This document shows, in pieces, positions 13,238-23,405 of a stretch of 64,000 nucleotides of DNA. The translations under genes and the position numbers were made by a program. The DNA is from Agrobacterium vitis. GTDB lineage: Bacteria > Pseudomonadota > Alphaproteobacteria > Rhizobiales > Rhizobiaceae. Under the pieces are notes generated by a model that saw only the letters and a program-made list of their open reading frames with translations, made no database searches and was not told the origin of the DNA. Location of the stretch: positions 2,491,001 to 2,555,000 of the forward strand of contig NZ_CP146242.1 in assembly GCF_037039395.1 (NCBI RefSeq). Reading direction: 5' to 3'. Every line of letters starts with the position of its first letter. Position 1 is the first letter of the stretch.

Positions 13238-15652
13238 TCATCCGAGATAGGTTTGCGCTAAGAGATCAGACAGCAATTCCAGTTCTTTTTCCAGATGATT
13301 GTAGATCTCAGGCGTCATCATTTCCGGCGTCATCACCGCCACGCTTGAATGCAGCCTGACGGTTTCGCGCAGGAAGCGCGACATTTGGCCGTTGACCTTG
13401 GCATTGGGCAATTGTTCCACTTCATTGTGGATCTCGTTGAGCTGAAACAGGATGGAGCGCGGGTTGAGCGGATCGAGCGCCAGAAGATCGGTCACGGTCA
13501 GATAGGCGGTGTTGACATTATAACGCCGCCGATGGGTCATGACGTTGTCACCGATCTCCAGCAGCATGTCGAGCGCGCCGTCTGGTGCGTCCTGCCCCGC
13601 CATATGACCCAGCAGCCGGGTCATGTGCATGCCACGCTCCAGGTAGCGGCCGATAGCGAGGAACCTCCAGCCGGTGAAGCGATACATGTTTTCATGCACC
13701 AGACCGGCAAAACCCGCCAGCTTGCGCAGCAGGATGGTCATGGCATGCGAGGCGTCGTCGCCCGGCTTGATCTTTTCATGGAAGCGGCGTGCGGTCTTGG
13801 CGAGATCATTCAGTGCCAGCCAGCCATCCGGTGAGAACCGGTCGCGGATATTGCTGGCCGAGTAGACGGCGCTGTTGATATTGCCGAGCAGGCTTTCCGG
13901 CACGCCCTGGTCTGTATTGATGTCCAGCGCTTCGAGATATTCGCTGACAAAGGCCAGAAGCGGCTGTTTCGGATCGGCTGTTTCGGCAAAGCGTGCATTC
14001 CAGGCGCGCAGAATTCTAAGCGCGCCTTCGGCCCGTTCGATATAGCGGCCCAGCCAGAACAGGTTATCGGCGGCGCGGCTGGGCAGGCTGCCCGGCATGT
14101 TGCGGGTAAACTGTTCTTCGGCTGGCAGCAGCGTGATCCGCTCGACCGGCTTGTCGGAAACGATCCACACATCGGCGGCAGATCCGCCAGCCTGCATGGC
14201 CATCGCCGCCACATCGCTGCCGCTGCCGATCCGCCCGAACCCGCCCGGCATGATCTGCCAGCCATCCCTGGTGCGCGCCGCAAACACCCGCAAGCTCATC
14301 GGCCTCGGTTGCAGCCTGCCATCGACCATGGCGGGGGTGGTGGAGAGCGTCACGGCTTCCTGGCCGACCAGCTTGGCACCGTCGGTTTCCAGCCAGCCGG
14401 CAATCGATTGCTGAGCGGTTTCCCGCAAGGTCGCGCCCAGGACCGATTGCCTGTTGTCATCGAAAAACGGCTGGCGCGAATAGGCCGGGCCGATCACCAT
14501 TTTCTCGATATTGTGGGCGACATGGTCGCGCTCCTGCTTCTGCCCGCACCACCATGTGGCAATCGAGGGCAGCAGCAGATCCTCGCCCAGCAGATGCCGA
14601 CAGATGGTGGGCAGGAAAGCCATCAGCGCCCGGGTTTCCAGAATGCCGGAACCGAGTGCGTTGACGAAGGTGACCGCATTGTTGCGCAGCGCCTGCACCA
14701 CGCCCGGTGTGCCGATATGGCTGAGCTGGTTCAGTTCCAGAGGATCGGCAAAGGCCGCATCCAGACGTCGCCACAGCACCCCGATCGGCTTCAGCCCGGC
14801 CACGGTGCGCACCATCACCTTGCCGTTGACCACAGTCAGATCCTCGCCCTCCAGCAGCATGATGCCGAGATAGCGGGCAATATAGGCATGTTCGAAATAG
14901 GTTTCATTGGCCGGGCCGGGGGACAGCACGGCGATCCGGTCATCAGGGCTTTGCTTATGGCCCTGAAGCGCATCACGAAACGCCCCGAAGAACGAGGCAA
15001 GCCGGTGGACATGGGTTTCGGCATAGATGTCGGAAAAGGCCCGGGCCGTCGCCACGCGGTTTTCCAGCGCAAATCCGGCCCCGGAGGGGGCCTGCGTGCG
15101 GTCGGCCAGCACCCACCAGGCGCCATCCGGCCCACGGCCGATCTCGAACGAACAAAAATGCAGGTAATGGCCACCCGCCGGTTTCACCCCGACCAGGGGT
15201 CGCAGAAATTCACCATTGGCGGCAATCAGTGCGGGCGGAATGAAGCCTTCCTGTACCAGCCTGTTATCACTGTAGATATCGGCGACAACCTGTTCCAGCA
15301 ATTCGGCCCGCTGCACCAGCCCGCGCGCCAGAACCTGCCATTCGGCATCGGCGATCAACACCGGAATATGGGAAAACGGCCAGGCCCGCTCGGTGGGACC
15401 GGCAGACCCGTAGGCGCGGTAGAAGACCCCGGCATCGCGCAGATAGCGGTCGGCACGGGCAAAGCGCTCGTGCAATTGCTCTTCATCCATGCCGTTGATG
15501 GCGGCGACGAAATTCTGCCAGACCGGACGGATGTTGCCATCCCGGTCCAGCATTTCATCGGCAGCACCGGGCAAGGCCCGGTAGCCATCGGCAAATGCCG
15601 CTCCGGGGTCTTTTTCCAGCCTGTCCATCTCAATGGCCGTACGCTTGGTCAT
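13238..15652 (-). CDS. Circularly permuted ATP-grasp protein fused to an alpha-E domain
   Basis: 804-residue fusion. The first ~470 residues match the circularly permuted ATP-grasp type 2 family (DUF404/407), with YAETHVHRLASFFGAFRDAL and the ATP-binding SPGPANETYFEHAYIARYLG region. After NMPGSLPSRAADNLFWLGRY begins the helical alpha-E domain (DUF403), which runs to the C-terminus. In many genomes these are two separate genes. ATP-grasp members of this type are predicted amide- or peptide-bond-forming ligases; the alpha-E domain has no assigned activity. I chose the ATG at 15652 because AGGA lies about 6 bp before it; in-frame ATGs also exist at 15658 and upstream. It is cotranscribed with the transglutaminase genes on either side. 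Confidence 0.85.
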   Translation of the reverse strand: MTKRTAIEMDRLEKDPGAAFADGYRALPGAADEMLDRDGNIRPVWQNFVAAINGMDEEQLHERFARADRYLRDAGVFYRAYGSAGPTERAWPFSHIPVLIADAEWQVLARGLVQRAELLEQVVADIYSDNRLVQEGFIPPALIAANGEFLRPLVGVKPAGGHYLHFCSFEIGRGPDGAWWVLADRTQAPSGAGFALENRVATARAFSDIYAETHVHRLASFFGAFRDALQGHKQSPDDRIAVLSPGPANETYFEHAYIARYLGIMLLEGEDLTVVNGKVMVRTVAGLKPIGVLWRRLDAAFADPLELNQLSHIGTPGVVQALRNNAVTFVNALGSGILETRALMAFLPTICRHLLGEDLLLPSIATWWCGQKQERDHVAHNIEKMVIGPAYSRQPFFDDNRQSVLGATLRETAQQSIAGWLETDGAKLVGQEAVTLSTTPAMVDGRLQPRPMSLRVFAARTRDGWQIMPGGFGRIGSGSDVAAMAMQAGGSAADVWIVSDKPVERITLLPAEEQFTRNMPGSLPSRAADNLFWLGRYIERAEGALRILRAWNARFAETADPKQPLLAFVSEYLEALDINTDQGVPESLLGNINSAVYSASNIRDRFSPDGWLALNDLAKTARRFHEKIKPGDDASHAMTILLRKLAGFAGLVHENMYRFTGWRFLAIGRYLERGMHMTRLLGHMAGQDAPDGALDMLLEIGDNVMTHRRRYNVNTAYLTVTDLLALDPLNPRSILFQLNEIHNEVEQLPNAKVNGQMSRFLRETVRLHSSVAVMTPEMMTPEIYNHLEKELELLSDLLAQTYLG

Positions 15653-15668
15653 CTTCATTCCTGCCGAA

Positions 15669-15827
15669 GCATGTCGTCTCCGCAAAACCGTTTCACATTT
15701 TTACGCGACATAGCTTCTTGTTGGCGCATGTCGTTGCCGTAAAACCGTTTCACACTTTTACGCGACATGCTTTCTTGCCGAAGCATGTCGTCTCCGTAAA
15801 ACCGCTACACACTTTTACGCGACATGC
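15669..15827. repeat. Three tandem 57-bp palindromic repeats
   Basis: Three copies start at 15669, 15726 and 15783, exactly 57 bp apart. Each has a 45-bp core bounded by GCATGTCG and CGACATGC, which are perfect 8-bp inverted arms in copies 2 and 3; copy 1 has one change in its right arm. Inside each is a conserved AAAACCG and a CACATTTTT/CACACTTTTA segment. The array fills the whole gap between the DUF2126 gene stop (15828) and the ATP-grasp gene start. The same motif type is dispersed in Rhizobiaceae genomes. In the operon transcript it would form up to three consecutive hairpins. Confidence 0.9.
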
Positions 15828-18800
15828 TTAAATCCCCTGTGGTCGCCGCAAATCCAATGTGTGCGGAAATTCCGGCGAGACGGCTTCCGGCCACAGCGGA
15901 TAAGATCCGGCTGTATGACCCCAGGGTTCGAACCGCGCAAGCCGCCGGGCCTCCGCTTCATTACCATTCACAGGGAAAGTATCATAACTGCGACCACCGG
16001 GATGCGCGACATGATACACACAACCGCCAATCGACCGCCCTGTCCATATATCATAAACGTCGAATGTTAGCGGTGTGTTTACAGGCAGGACCGGATGCAG
16101 GCCCGATGCCGGTTGCCAGGCCTTGTAGCGCACGCCGGCGACGGCCACGCCATTGGTGCCGCTTTTCTTCAGCGGCAGGCGGCGGCCATTGCAGGCAATG
16201 GTGTAACGGTCGGGATTGGCGGTCTCCAGCTTGACCTGCAAACGCTCGACGGAACTATCGACATAGCGCACCGTCCCGCCGATGGCACCTTCCTCGCCCA
16301 TCACATGCCAGGGCTCCAGCGCCTGGCGCAGCTCCAGTTTGCTGTCTTCGTATTCCACCTGTCCGACGAAGGGGAAGCGGAATTCGAGCTGGGCTGCAAA
16401 CCATTCCGGCTTGAAATCGAAACCGTGTTCGCGCAGGTCGGCCAGAACTTCGAGGAAATCCTGCCAGAGATAATGCGGCAGCATGAAGCGGTCGTGCAGC
16501 GCCGTGCCCCAGCGCACGAAATTTCCGCCGATCGGGTTCTTCCAGAACCGTGCGATCAGCGCCCGCACCAGCAATTGCTGGGCCAGCGACATGCGGGCAT
16601 TCGGCGGCATTTCAAAGCCACGGAATTCGACCAGACCCAGTCTGCCTGTCGGCCCGTCCGGCGAGAACAGCTTGTCGATGCAGATTTCCGAGCGATGGGT
16701 GTTGCCGGTGACATCGGTCAGCAGGTTGCGAAACAGCCGGTCGACCAGCCAGGGCAGGGGCGGCAGAGTTCCATTGCCCGGCATGGGGATCTGGGCCAGG
16801 GCGATTTCCAGCTCATAGAGCGTATCATGGCGGGCCTCGTCAAAGCGCGGCGCCTGGCTGGTCGGGCCAATGAACATGCCCGAGAACATGTAGGACAAAG
16901 CCGGATGGCGCTGCCAATGCAGGACCAGGCTTTTCAGCAGATCCGGGCGGCGCAGGAACGGGCTGTCGCCGGGATTGGCGCCGCCAACCACCACATGGTT
17001 GCCACCGCCGGTGCCGGTATGACGACCGTCGATCATGAATTTGTCGGCGCCAAGCCGCGTCTGGCGAGCCTCTTCATAGATGATATCGGTGGTGGCCACG
17101 CAATCCTGCCAGCTATCGGCGGGGTGGATATTCACCTCGATAACGCCTGGATCGGGCGCGACGCGGATGACATTTATGCGCTCGTCCTGCGGCGGGGCAT
17201 AGCCTTCGATGTGGATCGGCAGGCCAAGATTGCGCGCGGCGGTCTCGGCGGCGGCAACCAGTTCCAGATAGTCCTCGATCCGCTCCACCGGCGGCATGAA
17301 CACGCAGAGCCGGCCATCGCGCGGCTCGACGCTCATCGCCGTGCGCACCGCGCCGGTGATATCCCCAGCCGATCCGGCAATATTCTGTTCGTTGCGGTCC
17401 TGCTGAGTATCGCTGGTCTTGCGCGAGGCTTCCGACAGCGCCCGGCCTTCGCGAGTATCCGGGCCGAAATCCGGCAGAGGCGCACGCGGAATGGACGGGT
17501 CAGCCGTGTGGATATAGGGATATTGCGAGGGCGGCACATAGGGCAGGGTGCCGAGCGGCATACGAAAGCCGACGGGACTGTCGCCTGGAATGAGGAAGAT
17601 CTTGCCGCGCCGGGTGCGCCATTTCTCGCTGATCCAGCGTCGCCCGCTGGCCTTGGCGTTCCAGGCCTGGACCGGCAGGATATAGCCGGTCGGGATCGTC
17701 AAGCCGCGCTCGAACACCTTGGCGATGCGGGCGCGCTCTTCGGGGCTTTCCAGCTTGGAATTGGACGGATCGACATTTTCCGGCAGGCTGCCTTCCTTGA
17801 TGATCCAGGCTGCGGGATCTTCATAGGCCGGCAGGATCATGTCAGGCTCGATCTCTAGCTCGGTGGCAATGCCGGCCATCAGCGCCTCGGCTTGCTCGTG
17901 GCTCACATTGGTATCGGCCTGTTCGGTGGCGATCAGGTCTGGATTATGCCAGATCGGCTTGCCATCCTTGCGCCAGTAGAGCGAGAACGTCCAACGGGGC
18001 AGGCTTTCCCCCGGATACCATTTGCCCTGGCCGTAATGCAGGAAGCCACCGGGCGCAAAGCGGGTGCGCAGTTTTCGGATCAATTGATCGGCCAGTGCCC
18101 GCTTGGTCGGGCCAACCGCATCGGTATTCCATTCCGCCGACTGGAAATCGTCGATCGACACGAAGGTCGGCTCGCCGCCCATGGTCAGGCGCACGTCATG
18201 GGCTTTCAGATCGCCATCGACCTTCAGGCCAAGCGCGTTCAGCGCCTCCCAGCTTTCATCGGAAAACGGCTTGGTGATGCGCGGATGCTCGGCAACCCGT
18301 GTCACCTTCATATCGAAATCGAAATCGGTCTTCGCTTCACCGAAATAGCCGCCGGAAATCGGCGCGGCATTTTTGTAATGCGGCGTGGCGGCCAGCGGAA
18401 TATGGCTTTCGCCGGTCATCAGGCCGGAGGTCGGGTCCAGGCCAATCCAGCCGGCGCCGGGAATATAGGCTTCCGCCCAGGCATGCAGGTCGGTGAAATC
18501 CACCTTGGTGCCGGAAGGCCCATCGAGCGCTTCCAGATCCGGCTTCAGCTGGATCAGATAGCCGGAGACGAAGCGGGCGGCAAAGCCCAGATGCCGCAGA
18601 ATCTGCACCAGCAGCCAGCTGGTATCGCGGCAGGAGCCGCGCGCCGAAGTCAGCGTTTCATCCGGTGTCTGCACGCCCGGCTCCAGGCGGATCACATAGC
18701 CGATTTCGCTTTGCAGGCGGGCATTGAGCCCGACGATCATATCGACGGTGCCCTGGCCGGGCGTCATGTCCAGGGTCTTGAGATAGGCGTCGAGGGCGGG

Positions 18801-19172
18801 GCTGTCCGGCTCTGGTTTCTTGTAGATCGCCAGATCCTCGCGGATATCCTCCGGGTATTCGAAGGGCCAGGTGACGGCCTCTTCCTCCGTGAAGAAATCG
18901 AAGGGATTGTAGATGCTCATATCGGCGGTGAGATCGACCTCGATCTTGAACTCGGTGACCGGGTCGGGAAACACGAAGCGGGCCAGATAGTTGCCGTAAG
19001 GGTCCTGCTGGAGATTGACGAAGTGGTTTTCAGGCGTAACCTTGAGGGAGTGGCTCAGAACCTTGGTTCTGGAATGGGCCGCCGGTTTCAGGCGAATGAT
19101 CTGCGGCCCCAGGCGGATCGGCGTGTCATATTTATAATGGGTGAGATGATAAATGCTTGCCTTGATCGCCAT
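15828..19172 (-). CDS. Large transglutaminase-like protein with DUF2126
   Basis: 1114-residue protein and the first gene of the three-gene cluster. Residues 1-105 form the bacterial transglutaminase N-terminal domain. A transglutaminase core follows with Cys181 ([10 protein letters not shown]), His230 ([10 protein letters not shown]) and Asp246 (GLDPTSG). From about residue 340 to the end is the long DUF2126 region, beginning [17 protein letters not shown] and including [14 protein letters not shown] and a late [19 protein letters not shown] segment. I chose the ATG at 19172, which has GAGGGG upstream and starts the family sequence [16 protein letters not shown]; the in-frame extension to 19295 looks spurious. 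No signal peptide is seen. DUF2126 is thought to be a glutamine-synthetase-like or amidoligase-related domain; its reaction is not established. Confidence 0.88.
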   Translation of the reverse strand: MAIKASIYHLTHYKYDTPIRLGPQIIRLKPAAHSRTKVLSHSLKVTPENHFVNLQQDPYGNYLARFVFPDPVTEFKIEVDLTADMSIYNPFDFFTEEEAVTWPFEYPEDIREDLAIYKKPEPDSPALDAYLKTLDMTPGQGTVDMIVGLNARLQSEIGYVIRLEPGVQTPDETLTSARGSCRDTSWLLVQILRHLGFAARFVSGYLIQLKPDLEALDGPSGTKVDFTDLHAWAEAYIPGAGWIGLDPTSGLMTGESHIPLAATPHYKNAAPISGGYFGEAKTDFDFDMKVTRVAEHPRITKPFSDESWEALNALGLKVDGDLKAHDVRLTMGGEPTFVSIDDFQSAEWNTDAVGPTKRALADQLIRKLRTRFAPGGFLHYGQGKWYPGESLPRWTFSLYWRKDGKPIWHNPDLIATEQADTNVSHEQAEALMAGIATELEIEPDMILPAYEDPAAWIIKEGSLPENVDPSNSKLESPEERARIAKVFERGLTIPTGYILPVQAWNAKASGRRWISEKWRTRRGKIFLIPGDSPVGFRMPLGTLPYVPPSQYPYIHTADPSIPRAPLPDFGPDTREGRALSEASRKTSDTQQDRNEQNIAGSAGDITGAVRTAMSVEPRDGRLCVFMPPVERIEDYLELVAAAETAARNLGLPIHIEGYAPPQDERINVIRVAPDPGVIEVNIHPADSWQDCVATTDIIYEEARQTRLGADKFMIDGRHTGTGGGNHVVVGGANPGDSPFLRRPDLLKSLVLHWQRHPALSYMFSGMFIGPTSQAPRFDEARHDTLYELEIALAQIPMPGNGTLPPLPWLVDRLFRNLLTDVTGNTHRSEICIDKLFSPDGPTGRLGLVEFRGFEMPPNARMSLAQQLLVRALIARFWKNPIGGNFVRWGTALHDRFMLPHYLWQDFLEVLADLREHGFDFKPEWFAAQLEFRFPFVGQVEYEDSKLELRQALEPWHVMGEEGAIGGTVRYVDSSVERLQVKLETANPDRYTIACNGRRLPLKKSGTNGVAVAGVRYKAWQPASGLHPVLPVNTPLTFDVYDIWTGRSIGGCVYHVAHPGGRSYDTFPVNGNEAEARRLARFEPWGHTAGSYPLWPEAVSPEFPHTLDLRRPQGI

Positions 19173-19462
19173 GAAACCCCTCGTCCGTGGTCCGGACCTA
19201 ATGCCATTCTGATTGTGCCTGATCTTGTGCAATGCACAGAAATAAAGCAAGTCAGGTTCTTGGGTTTTTGGTGGGCAGTGTTTTGGGTAGCACAAGGCGA
19301 TGAAGTGTCTTCACTCTCGGGCTTGTCCTTAGGATCTGTTTTATGACTCTAAGTCTTTGATATTATTGACTGAAAGTTGGTGGTCTGATGCCCGGCAGAA
19401 GGCCGAGCACCACGTTGTGTTCAATCGTTGGCTTTACCAGTAAGCCCGACCGCAAAAACCCC

Positions 19463-20890
19463 TCAGGTCCGCCCGAACTCATCGACCAGCCGGACGATAT
19501 CGTCCTCACCCAGATAGGAGCCGGTCTGGATTTCGATCATTTCCAGCATGATCTTGCCGGGATTGCCGAGCCGATGCACAGCGCCCTGGGGAATATAGAT
19601 CGACTGGTTCTCGTAAAGCATCGTCACCTTATCGTTGATCGTCACTTCGGCGGTGCCGCGCACGCAGATCCAGTGTTCGGACCGATGGAAGTGCTTTTGC
19701 AGCGACAATTTCTTTTCGGGATGGACGAACAGCCGCTTCACCTGGAACCGGTCGCCGTTGAGGATCGAGGTGTAGCCGCCCCAGGGCCGCAGTGATGTCG
19801 GGTGGGTCTCGGTGAGGTTTGCCGTCTTCTTGTTACCAGCCAGAAGCTTGACCAGATTGCCGACTTCCTGGGCCTGGTCGAGCCTGCCGACAAACACCGC
19901 GTCCTCGCTGGCAATCACCGCCACGCCGTCCATGCCCTGTACGGCCAGGTGGCTGTTGCGGGAGATAACTAGTGAATTTCGGGTGTTGTGGACGGTGGCA
20001 TTGCCCTTGACGACATTGCCATCGGCATCGGCCTCGCCGATCTTCCACACCGCGTCCCAGCTGCCGAGATCCGACCATTGGATGGCGGAGGGGACGACGG
20101 CGGCATTGGCGGTCTTTTCCATCACCGCATAATCGAGGGAAATCGACGGTGCTGCGGTAAAGGCCTCGGTATTGAGCCGGATGAAATCGATATCCTTGGT
20201 AGCCTTGGCAACAGCCTCTGTCGCGGCTGCCATCACCTCTGGCGCGTAGCGTTCCAGCTCCTCGATGATATCTGTCGCGCAAAACAGGAACATGCCGGAG
20301 TTCCAGTAGTAATTTCCGGCATCGATTAAAGCCTGCGCCTTTTGCGCATCCGGCTTTTCAACGAAACGGCTGACGGCATGGGCGCCATTGCCGAGATCGG
20401 CACCCAGTTCGATATAGCCATAGCCGGTGGCCGGTTCTGTCGGAGTAATGCCGAAAGTGACGAGCTTGCCGCGTCTTGCGGCGGTGGCCGCAGCCGTGAT
20501 CGAGGCCAGATAGACGGCATCAACGGTGATGGCGTGGTCGGACGCCAGCACGAGCAAGGCCGCATCAGGCCCGAACCGTTCCGCAACGACGCGGGCGGCG
20601 ACGGCAATGGCGGCTGCCGTGTTGCGTGCCACCGGCTCCAGCAGGATGCCCGACAGCGCCACGCCCTGTTCGCGGGCCTGTTCGGCGACCAGGAAGCGAA
20701 ATTCCTCATTGGTCACCACCAACGGTGCTTCATAGACACTGGTGTCGCTGACGCGCTGCAATGTGGACTGAAAAAGCGTTTCCTCGCCCACCACTTTCAG
20801 GAACTGCTTGGCGGCGGTGGCGCGCGACAGTGGCCACAATCTTGTGCCCTTGCCGCCTGCCATGATGACGGGGACGATTTTATCGGTCAT
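19463..20890 (-). CDS. Mannose-1-phosphate guanylyltransferase / mannose-6-phosphate isomerase
   Basis: Bifunctional type II PMI enzyme that feeds GDP-mannose into surface polysaccharides. The N-terminal nucleotidyltransferase domain opens with VIMAGGKGTRLWPLSRA and has the family motif VEKPDAQKA. The C-terminal cupin domain has RPWGGYTSI and FHRSEHWICVRGTAEVT with the metal-binding histidines of the isomerase. Length is 475 residues from the ATG at 20890, preceded by AAAGGA; the in-frame extension to 20953 lacks such a site. It stands alone, about 290 bp downstream of the start of the DUF2126 gene. Homologues are named manC, algA, xanB or noeJ, so no symbol is given. Confidence 0.93.
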   Translation of the reverse strand: MTDKIVPVIMAGGKGTRLWPLSRATAAKQFLKVVGEETLFQSTLQRVSDTSVYEAPLVVTNEEFRFLVAEQAREQGVALSGILLEPVARNTAAAIAVAARVVAERFGPDAALLVLASDHAITVDAVYLASITAAATAARRGKLVTFGITPTEPATGYGYIELGADLGNGAHAVSRFVEKPDAQKAQALIDAGNYYWNSGMFLFCATDIIEELERYAPEVMAAATEAVAKATKDIDFIRLNTEAFTAAPSISLDYAVMEKTANAAVVPSAIQWSDLGSWDAVWKIGEADADGNVVKGNATVHNTRNSLVISRNSHLAVQGMDGVAVIASEDAVFVGRLDQAQEVGNLVKLLAGNKKTANLTETHPTSLRPWGGYTSILNGDRFQVKRLFVHPEKKLSLQKHFHRSEHWICVRGTAEVTINDKVTMLYENQSIYIPQGAVHRLGNPGKIMLEMIEIQTGSYLGEDDIVRLVDEFGRT

Positions 20891-21079
20891 TCTCGGTCCT
20901 TTCTGCAGAAAGCGCGCGGCCGCGATCCGGAAGGATCTGGTGGCGAAAGGCATGAAAGCGCTCCGGCCTCATAGCGGGTCTGGCGTGAGGGGGTTGTTGC
21001 ATTTTTCTGCAAAACATCCAAGCGCTTCGTCGGCAGCGACTGCAGAATTCCTCAAATCGGGAGAGGATTGCGATTTCAA

Positions 21080-22222
21080 TCAGGCGTCGATTTTCTCAGG
21101 CCGAGCTATTGCGCCGGGCTGAATTGGTGCGAATGACCCATCTTTCAAACTCTCTGGCTTTTCCTGGTGAATGCGCAGGCGCGGCAAGGCATCGGGATAG
21201 TCCTTCTGGATGAAGTCCATCAGCTTTTCGCGCACATAGCAGCGCAAGTCGAAAGCTTTTCCGGCGCTGGCGGCGGACACCAGAATGCGGATCTCCATCA
21301 TCTGATCCTTCAGGTCGGTGACGGCGAGGTTGAAGACATTTCCATCCCACAACGGCGCGGACCTGACGATATCCTCGGTTTTTCGGCGCAGGGTGGAGAC
21401 CGGAACGGAATAATCCATGTAAAGCATGACCGTGCCGATCAGCGCGGCGCCTTCGCGGGTCCAGTTCTGGAAAGGCTTTTCGATGAAATAATTGAGCGGC
21501 AGGACCAGTCTTCGCCAATCCCAGAGCTTCACCACCACATAGGTGGCGGTTATTTCCTCGACATGGCCGAACTCCCCTTCGACAATCAGCGCGTCATCGA
21601 TGCGGATCGGCTGGGTAATGGCCAGTTGCAGCCCGGCAAACAAATTTTTCAACATCGGCTGCAAGGCGAGACCGAGAACGATACCGGCGACACCCGCCGA
21701 GGCCAGCAGGCTGACGCCATATTGGCGCACCGCCGGAAAAGACATCAGAACGGCTGCCGCCGTGAGGGCGACGATGCCGGTGGCGGCCACCCTTTCCATG
21801 ATTCGGGATTGGGTGACGTGCTTGCGGGCCAGCAGATTGTCTTCGGCATCAAGCTTGAAGCGACGAAGATAGACGGTCACCCAGATATGCAGGGCGGTAC
21901 GGGTCATCCATCCGACAACAATGACGAAGCACAGCAGCAGAGCATGGCGTACGATGTTGGCTGCCGCATCGCTCAAAGGTGCAAGCGCGACACCGATGGA
22001 GAGCGTCCAGGTCAGGATGGCGAGCCGCAAGGGTCGCCGGGTGCGCTGCACCAGTGAGCGCCAGAAAAGATCCCGGTTTTCCGTCAGTCGTGTCAGGATA
22101 CGGAAGCCGAAGTGCTGAATTAACATGCCCGCCAGAAAAGCAAGAAGCAGGACACAAAGCGAAACAGCCCAATCCGGCATCCATGCGATGGCATGTTGCA
22201 ATGTTTCAAAAATAGTCTGCAT
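21080..22222 (-). CDS. MscS-family mechanosensitive ion channel
   Basis: Small-conductance mechanosensitive channel, an inner-membrane protein that releases solutes on hypo-osmotic shock. About five hydrophobic segments lie in the first ~200 residues. The pore-lining helix is recognisable as SLLASAGVAGIVLGLALQPMLKNLFAG, with the Gly/Ala packing typical of TM3, followed by a soluble beta/alpha-beta domain (RIDDALIVEGEFGHVEEIT, then FNLAVTDLKD). The ATG at 22222 gives 380 residues; an in-frame TTG lies 21 bp further upstream. The C-terminal tail is variable. Confidence 0.9.
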   Translation of the reverse strand: MQTIFETLQHAIAWMPDWAVSLCVLLLAFLAGMLIQHFGFRILTRLTENRDLFWRSLVQRTRRPLRLAILTWTLSIGVALAPLSDAAANIVRHALLLCFVIVVGWMTRTALHIWVTVYLRRFKLDAEDNLLARKHVTQSRIMERVAATGIVALTAAAVLMSFPAVRQYGVSLLASAGVAGIVLGLALQPMLKNLFAGLQLAITQPIRIDDALIVEGEFGHVEEITATYVVVKLWDWRRLVLPLNYFIEKPFQNWTREGAALIGTVMLYMDYSVPVSTLRRKTEDIVRSAPLWDGNVFNLAVTDLKDQMMEIRILVSAASAGKAFDLRCYVREKLMDFIQKDYPDALPRLRIHQEKPESLKDGSFAPIQPGAIARPEKIDA

Positions 22223-22401
22223 CCAAACCCATCTAGGGTGCAATGCGGTATAGAAAATAGGGAAAGGGCAAAAAAATTACCCGGGAACGGTTCTTGCAGA
22301 CTAGCGCGGCGATCGCGAGCGAGGCAGTAGGCGACGATGAACCGGCCTAGGGTCTTGATATGAACCAGGCTTGTCAGATCTATAAAAGGGAAAAAATCGG
22401 A

Positions 22402-22476
<75 letters not shown>

Positions 22477-22740
22477 ATCCGATGGCGGGGGTAAACCATG
22501 AAACCGCCGGTTCCGTCAATAGCTATTGCGCGGTTTGGACCAAGAATTCGGCAAGCATCTGTATCTGCTGGCTTTTCCGGGTTTCTGCGCAAGCGCTTCA
22601 CTGTCGTGATCTACCATGCGCCAGGGCCTGGCGCATGCATCGTTTGCCGAGCCGCTTGCGATGCGACGCATGATGGTCGCAAATCGCGGCCGATTGGAGG
22701 AATCCAATCTGGGTGAGCCAGACCGTAGAACTCTGCGGTC
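22477..22740. other. Intergenic with a perfect 23-bp palindrome
   Basis: No gene is seen; small open frames here have no family features or ribosome-binding sites. A perfect palindrome occupies 22615-22637 (arms CATGCGCCAGG and CCTGGCGCATG around one G). It lies downstream of the cpdR stop on the minus strand and could form a strong RNA hairpin, but no T-run follows, so it is not a classical terminator. Confidence 0.6.
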
Positions 22741-23106
22741 TCAGGCGGCGGTCAGCAGCTTGTTGACCTCGTCTACCAGGTCGCGCAGGTGGAAGGGCTT
22801 GGACAGGACCTTGGCATCCTTGGGAGCCTTGGAATCGGCGTTCAGGGCCACGGCGGCAAAGCCGGTGATGAACATCACCTTCAGGTCCGGGTCGAGTTCG
22901 GTGGCGCGGCGGGCCAGCTCGATGCCGTCCATTTCCGGCATGACGATGTCGGTCAGGAGCAGGGAGAAGGGTTCTTCCCGAAGCCTGTCATAGGCACTGG
23001 CGCCATTGTCATAGGAGGATACTTTGTATCCGGCCTTTTCCAGGGCTTTCACCAGGAAGCGGCGCATGTCGTTGTCATCTTCGGCAAGAAGTATTTTCTG
23101 AGTCAT
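22741..23106 (-). CDS. cpdR: Cell-cycle response regulator CpdR
   Basis: Single-domain receiver protein that, when unphosphorylated, directs the ClpXP protease to substrates such as CtrA regulators at the cell pole. The 120-residue product has the acidic pair in LLAEDDND, phosphoacceptor Asp53 (LLTDIVMPEMDG), Thr81 (FITGFAAV) and Lys103 (VLSKPFHLRDLV). The KVLSKPFHLRDLV tail and overall sequence match the rhizobial CpdR family closely. The ATG at 23106 fits the family start MTQKILLAEDD; a TTG further upstream is less likely. It is divergent from the N-formylglutamate amidohydrolase gene. In this group CpdR is dephosphorylated through the CckA-ChpT relay, which is not encoded here. Confidence 0.95.
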   Translation of the reverse strand: MTQKILLAEDDNDMRRFLVKALEKAGYKVSSYDNGASAYDRLREEPFSLLLTDIVMPEMDGIELARRATELDPDLKVMFITGFAAVALNADSKAPKDAKVLSKPFHLRDLVDEVNKLLTAA

Positions 23107-23212
23107 TGCTGGACCGTTACTCAACTGGGATCATGGTGTTAAGCTTTCCCAGATATTCCAGCCCGTGTAAACAGCAGGTGAAGACGGGAAAGCCGGGTGT
23201 GATTTTTCGCCA

Positions 23213-23260
23213 CTACAGCGACCTGTCCGCGTCTTTGGCGGCGCAGACAGGTCGCTGTAG
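23213..23260. repeat. Palindromic intergenic element (15-bp perfect arms)
   Basis: Arms CTACAGCGACCTGTC (23213-23227) and GACAGGTCGCTGTAG (23246-23260) are perfect inverted repeats around an 18-nt spacer that is itself partly palindromic. The CTACAGCG end is shared with the elements at 25495 and 26839. It lies between the divergent cpdR and N-formylglutamate amidohydrolase starts, within 299 bp that otherwise show no gene. It resembles rhizobial RIME-type intergenic elements; that family assignment is inferred. Confidence 0.8.
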
Positions 23261-23405
23261 CACATTATAACTGCTGCATAAGTGCTGCATGATTCTCCTG
23301 TCATGCCGTATTCGGCTTCAGGATTAATGCAGTATGGACTTCGCGGTGGGCAACTGGCAACATATGTTTCATTATGAATTGCTGATTTGGTAAAGAAGGG
23401 GTGAG

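Noticed and set aside
14309-15742. 477-codon open frame antisense to the ATP-grasp/alpha-E gene
   Set aside because: Shadow frame: no domain and no start signal, and it runs into the repeat array.
15669-15827. CRISPR-like array
   Set aside because: Only three units, each an internal palindrome with no unique spacers between them; no cas genes are in the window.
22482-22716. Short overlapping frames next to tRNA-Val
   Set aside because: They overlap a palindrome, have no ribosome-binding site and encode no recognisable protein.
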